DNA from: Psychrobacter sp. Pi2-52
GTDB taxonomy: Bacteria > Pseudomonadota > Gammaproteobacteria > Pseudomonadales > Moraxellaceae
Length of the DNA stretch: 64,000 bases
NCBI RefSeq assembly: GCF_904846705.1
Contig: NZ_CAJHBS010000015.1
Span: 1 to 64,000 of the forward strand
Direction: 5' to 3'
In this document: positions 61,365 to 64,000 of the stretch, in pieces
Layout: each line of letters begins with the position of its first letter
Position numbering within the stretch: the first letter of the stretch is position 1
The notes under the pieces: generated by a model
Told to the model about the DNA's origin: nothing
What the model saw: the letters and a program-made list of their open reading frames with translations, nothing else
The model's database searches: none
Translations under genes and position numbers: made by a program

Positions 61365-61401
61365 AAAAGCCCTGTTTATGTTAAACATAAATAGGGCTTT
61401 T
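61365..61401. terminator. bidirectional terminator between allA and guaD
   Basis: 61365-61380 pairs with 61386-61401 over 16 bp with one G-U pair and a 5-nt loop, between convergent genes. Confidence 0.92.
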
Positions 61402-61428
61402 TCTTTATTCATATTTTTCGCTAATTTA

Positions 61429-62826
61429 TTAAGCAGTAGATTTACGATAGCGACTCACGCCGGCGATGACTGTCTGATCAATTACTCTATCATCGCCTAG
61501 CATCATTAGCACAAACAACTGCTCTTCCAGTGTTTTGGTCTGCGCCATACGTCGCTCAAGCAATTCCGTTGCACCCATATCGATGACCACAAAATCCGCT
61601 TCTTTGTTTGGCATAAAGTTACCGATTTTATTGTCCAATAATAGCGACTGGGCATTACCCAACGTAATTTGGTACAGCCCTTGATGAGCGGATAGTTGAT
61701 TGCTTTGTAGTTGTTGGATTTTATACGCTTCTGACAGAGTCGTCAGCATCGACAGACTTGTGCCTGCTCCAACATCAGTGGCGATACTGACACCGGTATA
61801 ACTTAACGTCTTGGGTAAATCGAATAGTCCACTACCCAAAAACAGGTTGGACGTCGGACAGTGTGATATCTGCGTACCAGTATCGCGTAAGCGTTCATAC
61901 TCAGATATTTCAAGGTGAATACTATGTGCCAAAGTCGTACGTCGACCTAGCAATCCCATATCATCATAGACATCGAGATAGCCTTTATGATTGGGATACA
62001 GTTGTTTCACAAAGGCAATCTCATCATGATTTTCTGCTAGATGCGTCTGCAGATAAACACTCTCGTAACTGGCATACAGCTCACCTGCCATTTGTAGTTG
62101 CTTGGGTGTCGAAGTAATAGCAAATCGCGGGGTAATCGCCACATGCTGCCGACCACGCTCATGCCAGTTATCAATGATATTTTGGGTATCTCGAATGCCC
62201 TGCTCAGTAGGTACACACAAATTATCAGGCGCATTTTGATCCATCAATACATTGCCTGTGATCATGCGGGTGTTGAGCTTGTGACTTTCCGTAAAAAATG
62301 CGTTCACTGATTCAGGGTGACTGGTAGAAAATACCATGGCACTCGTTGTACCATTGGCTAGCAACTGATTTAAAAAGAACTGCGCCGTATCATGCGCTAC
62401 TTTTGGATCGCCAAAATTGGCCTCAGTGACGAAAGTATAATTGTTAAGCCAGTCAAGTAATTGCTCACCATAAGCAGCAATCATATCTATTTGCGGATAA
62501 TGTACATGAGTATCGATAAAACCTGGCATGATCAATTTATCGCGATAGTCATGCACCTTGACTGCTAGCCTACCCTCTTCATTTGCATACTTTGACAGTA
62601 TAGTTTCACTACGACCATACTCTACAATGCACCCTATCATATCATCTACGACAAGCGCACCATCGGCGATATATTCAGGATAAACCTGTACACCTTCAAT
62701 CACTGGTAGCAACGTAATGTCTCGTTCCACAGCTAATGTCTGTGAATGATCAGAGGTTGTACGCTCAGTACGATCGCTTTCGGTCAAGTAGTGCAGCAGT
62801 CGAGCTTGATAAATATGTAGGGTCAT
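61429..62826 (-). CDS. guaD: guanine deaminase
   Basis: Zinc amidohydrolase that deaminates guanine to xanthine. The 465 residues show the metal motif FIDTHVHYPQIDMIAAYG, the NYTFVTEANFGD region, QTHLAENHDEI, LAHSIHLE, HCPTSNLFLGSGLFDL and the metal aspartate in ATDVGAGTSLSML. About 25 residues longer than E. coli GuaD because of an N-terminal section with DHSQTLAVERD. It follows xdhC on the minus strand after 82 bp, so xdhB-xdhC-guaD may be one transcript giving urate from guanine. Confidence 0.96.
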   Translation of the reverse strand: MTLHIYQARLLHYLTESDRTERTTSDHSQTLAVERDITLLPVIEGVQVYPEYIADGALVVDDMIGCIVEYGRSETILSKYANEEGRLAVKVHDYRDKLIMPGFIDTHVHYPQIDMIAAYGEQLLDWLNNYTFVTEANFGDPKVAHDTAQFFLNQLLANGTTSAMVFSTSHPESVNAFFTESHKLNTRMITGNVLMDQNAPDNLCVPTEQGIRDTQNIIDNWHERGRQHVAITPRFAITSTPKQLQMAGELYASYESVYLQTHLAENHDEIAFVKQLYPNHKGYLDVYDDMGLLGRRTTLAHSIHLEISEYERLRDTGTQISHCPTSNLFLGSGLFDLPKTLSYTGVSIATDVGAGTSLSMLTTLSEAYKIQQLQSNQLSAHQGLYQITLGNAQSLLLDNKIGNFMPNKEADFVVIDMGATELLERRMAQTKTLEEQLFVLMMLGDDRVIDQTVIAGVSRYRKSTA

Positions 62827-62908
62827 TCGTAGATCTCACAATGGCTTGGTAGTCCTGAGCGTTTTAATGATTTAATAACAAGTATAAAAGTTATATGAAG
62901 GGAACCGT

Positions 62909-63880
62909 TCAAGAAATAGCTTGATGATACTGTTGTAGGAGCTGTGCCACGATAGAAACCGCCACCGCCATCGGCTCTTTTCCGCCAATTTTCAATCCAA
63001 TTGGCATAACCAACTGATTGACCAGTTGCTCACTGTAGCCACGCTGCATCAAACGATCTCTAAAACGCTTGGCTTTGGTTGCCGAGGCAATGCAACCTAT
63101 GTAAGGTGTCAAAGTATCTGAGCATTTATCACGTGATGCACTCATGTCAGAAATAGTATCTAATGCCGCCCGTACTAACTCAAAATCAACACTATGATCA
63201 TGAGTCATAACCAGAATAAAACGCTGACCACCCTGCTCGATAAATGGGCGTACAAAATCTACAGGCTCATCATCGATATGCGGACGGATATGCGCTGGTA
63301 AGTTATAAAGTGTGGATTGATTAGTAGTAGATTCATCAACTAAGTAACGCTTAAACATCTCTGGGCGACTGTCCACCCAATCTACCTGACAAGGTAGCTC
63401 AGCGAGAATGGTCATTAGCGCTGATGCCACATGCCCTGCACCAAACACTAGTACTGACATCGGCGGCGTTACGTTGAAGCATTCAAACATAACGGTGACG
63501 CTACCGCCGCAACACTGTGCCAACTTTGCACCTAGCGGGTAGTGCTTGGTGTAGACAGCATCACGGCGCACTGCTTTAGAAGGTATTAACGTGCTTTCAC
63601 CGTCAGTTTCAGCGACTTTTGGTTTTACTTCTTTTGTTACCGTTGCCGCTATTTCACCATTCAATAGCTGCCGTGCCGTATTGACAACGTCGTGCTCTAG
63701 ACCGCCGCCGCCTAGCGTATCCACGATACTATCTTGCGTGACAATCATTTTTGCCTGTAGCGCTCGAGGAGCAGATCCATTCACAGCCACGACCGTCGCC
63801 AACACGTGAGCAATGCCTTGCTGCTGATATCGCGCTAGACCTTCATACCAAACGACTGGCGGTGCTAACGACTCATTCAC
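62909..63880 (-). CDS. xdhC: xanthine dehydrogenase accessory protein XdhC
   Basis: Binds and inserts the sulfurated molybdenum cofactor into xanthine dehydrogenase. The 323 residues have an N-terminal XdhC/CoxI segment with GSAPRALQAKMIV and DTLGGGGLEHDV, and a C-terminal Rossmann part with SVLVFGAGHVASALMTILAE and the end IGLKIGGKEPMAVAVSIVAQ. A stretch at about 91-105 between the two is unconserved. The GTG start at 63880 overlaps the preceding gene by 8 bases, indicating coupled translation. Confidence 0.93.
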   Translation of the reverse strand: MNESLAPPVVWYEGLARYQQQGIAHVLATVVAVNGSAPRALQAKMIVTQDSIVDTLGGGGLEHDVVNTARQLLNGEIAATVTKEVKPKVAETDGESTLIPSKAVRRDAVYTKHYPLGAKLAQCCGGSVTVMFECFNVTPPMSVLVFGAGHVASALMTILAELPCQVDWVDSRPEMFKRYLVDESTTNQSTLYNLPAHIRPHIDDEPVDFVRPFIEQGGQRFILVMTHDHSVDFELVRAALDTISDMSASRDKCSDTLTPYIGCIASATKAKRFRDRLMQRGYSEQLVNQLVMPIGLKIGGKEPMAVAVSIVAQLLQQYHQAIS

Positions 63881-64000
63881 TGTGCGCAGGACCTCTTGCC
63901 CCTGCTACATTTGGATGCTCTATCGCGTTAGGCTGGTCATCGGTTTGTTTACCTTCGACTTCTTTTGGATCGATGTCTTTAGCATGACGTACGTCTTGCG
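63873..64000 (-). CDS. xdhB: 3' end of upstream gene, probably xanthine dehydrogenase large subunit (partial)
   Basis: An open frame enters from the window edge and ends with TGA at 63875-63873, overlapping the xdhC start by 8 bases. Only 41 residues are visible, a hydrophilic tail rich in Asp, Glu, Lys and Pro that cannot itself be assigned. The name rests on the usual xdhA-xdhB-xdhC gene order. The frame and overlap are seen; the product is inferred. Confidence 0.5.
   Translation of the reverse strand, partial: QDVRHAKDIDPKEVEGKQTDDQPNAIEHPNVAGARGPAHSE

Overview
The window looks like a chromosomal segment of Psychrobacter or a close relative (Moraxellaceae, Gammaproteobacteria). The assignment rests on the moderate-to-low GC content, the glnE-ilvE neighbourhood, the DsrEFH-TusE set, Acinetobacter/Psychrobacter-type small lipoproteins and the close gammaproteobacterial character of most proteins. 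It is recognised from protein content, not from an rRNA gene. No rRNA, tRNA, prophage, transposase or CRISPR array was found.

Layout. Positions 1-8.8 kb: ilvE and glnE (minus), a tusD-tusC-tusB-tusE operon for tRNA 2-thiouridine (plus), trmL, an entericidin-like lipoprotein and hemW. Positions 9-16.3 kb: an EVE-domain protein, a heptanucleotide tandem repeat, a MATE exporter, accB-accC, an unknown exported-looking protein and leuA. Positions 16.5-23.6 kb: an Lrp/AsnC regulator divergent from leuA, an MFS carrier, an ABC1/UbiB-like kinase, a MoeB/ThiF-like enzyme whose stop codon lies in a MITE-like repeat, prmC and an AmpG-like permease. Positions 24-33 kb: katG, a CysB-like LysR regulator, a membrane PQQ dehydrogenase preceded by a strong dyad, a luciferase-like monooxygenase and an AEC carrier. 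Positions 33.4-42.3 kb: mnmG, a hypothetical protein, grxD, ispF, mnmA, purB, a small lipoprotein and a RoxA-like cupin oxygenase. Positions 42.5-48.5 kb: a PutA divided between two genes and an AzgA-like purine permease. Positions 49.1-52.8 kb: tolQRAB without an adjacent pal.

Positions 53.1-64 kb form one purine-catabolic regulon: a urate/xanthine permease, a RutR-like TetR regulator, uraD-uraH-puuD-puuE-alc-allA on the plus strand, and guaD, xdhC and the 3' end of a probable xdhB on the minus strand. Together they would convert guanine to xanthine (GuaD), xanthine to urate (Xdh), urate to 5-hydroxyisourate (membrane PuuD with a cytochrome c domain), then OHCU, allantoin, allantoate, ureidoglycolate, and finally glyoxylate plus urea. 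Two near-identical dyads resembling the E. coli RutR box lie upstream of the permease and between the regulator and uraD, so a RutR homologue probably controls ureide breakdown here rather than pyrimidine breakdown.

Most distinctive observations: (i) the C-terminal aldehyde-dehydrogenase-superfamily domain of PutA, including its terminal conserved motif, is a separate downstream gene with its own ribosome binding site; (ii) the paired RutR-like operators; (iii) a MITE-like repeat supplying the last codons of the MoeB-like gene; (iv) a long dyad just before the PQQ dehydrogenase; (v) recurrent Asn/Asp/Ser/Thr-rich inserts or tails in several otherwise conserved proteins.
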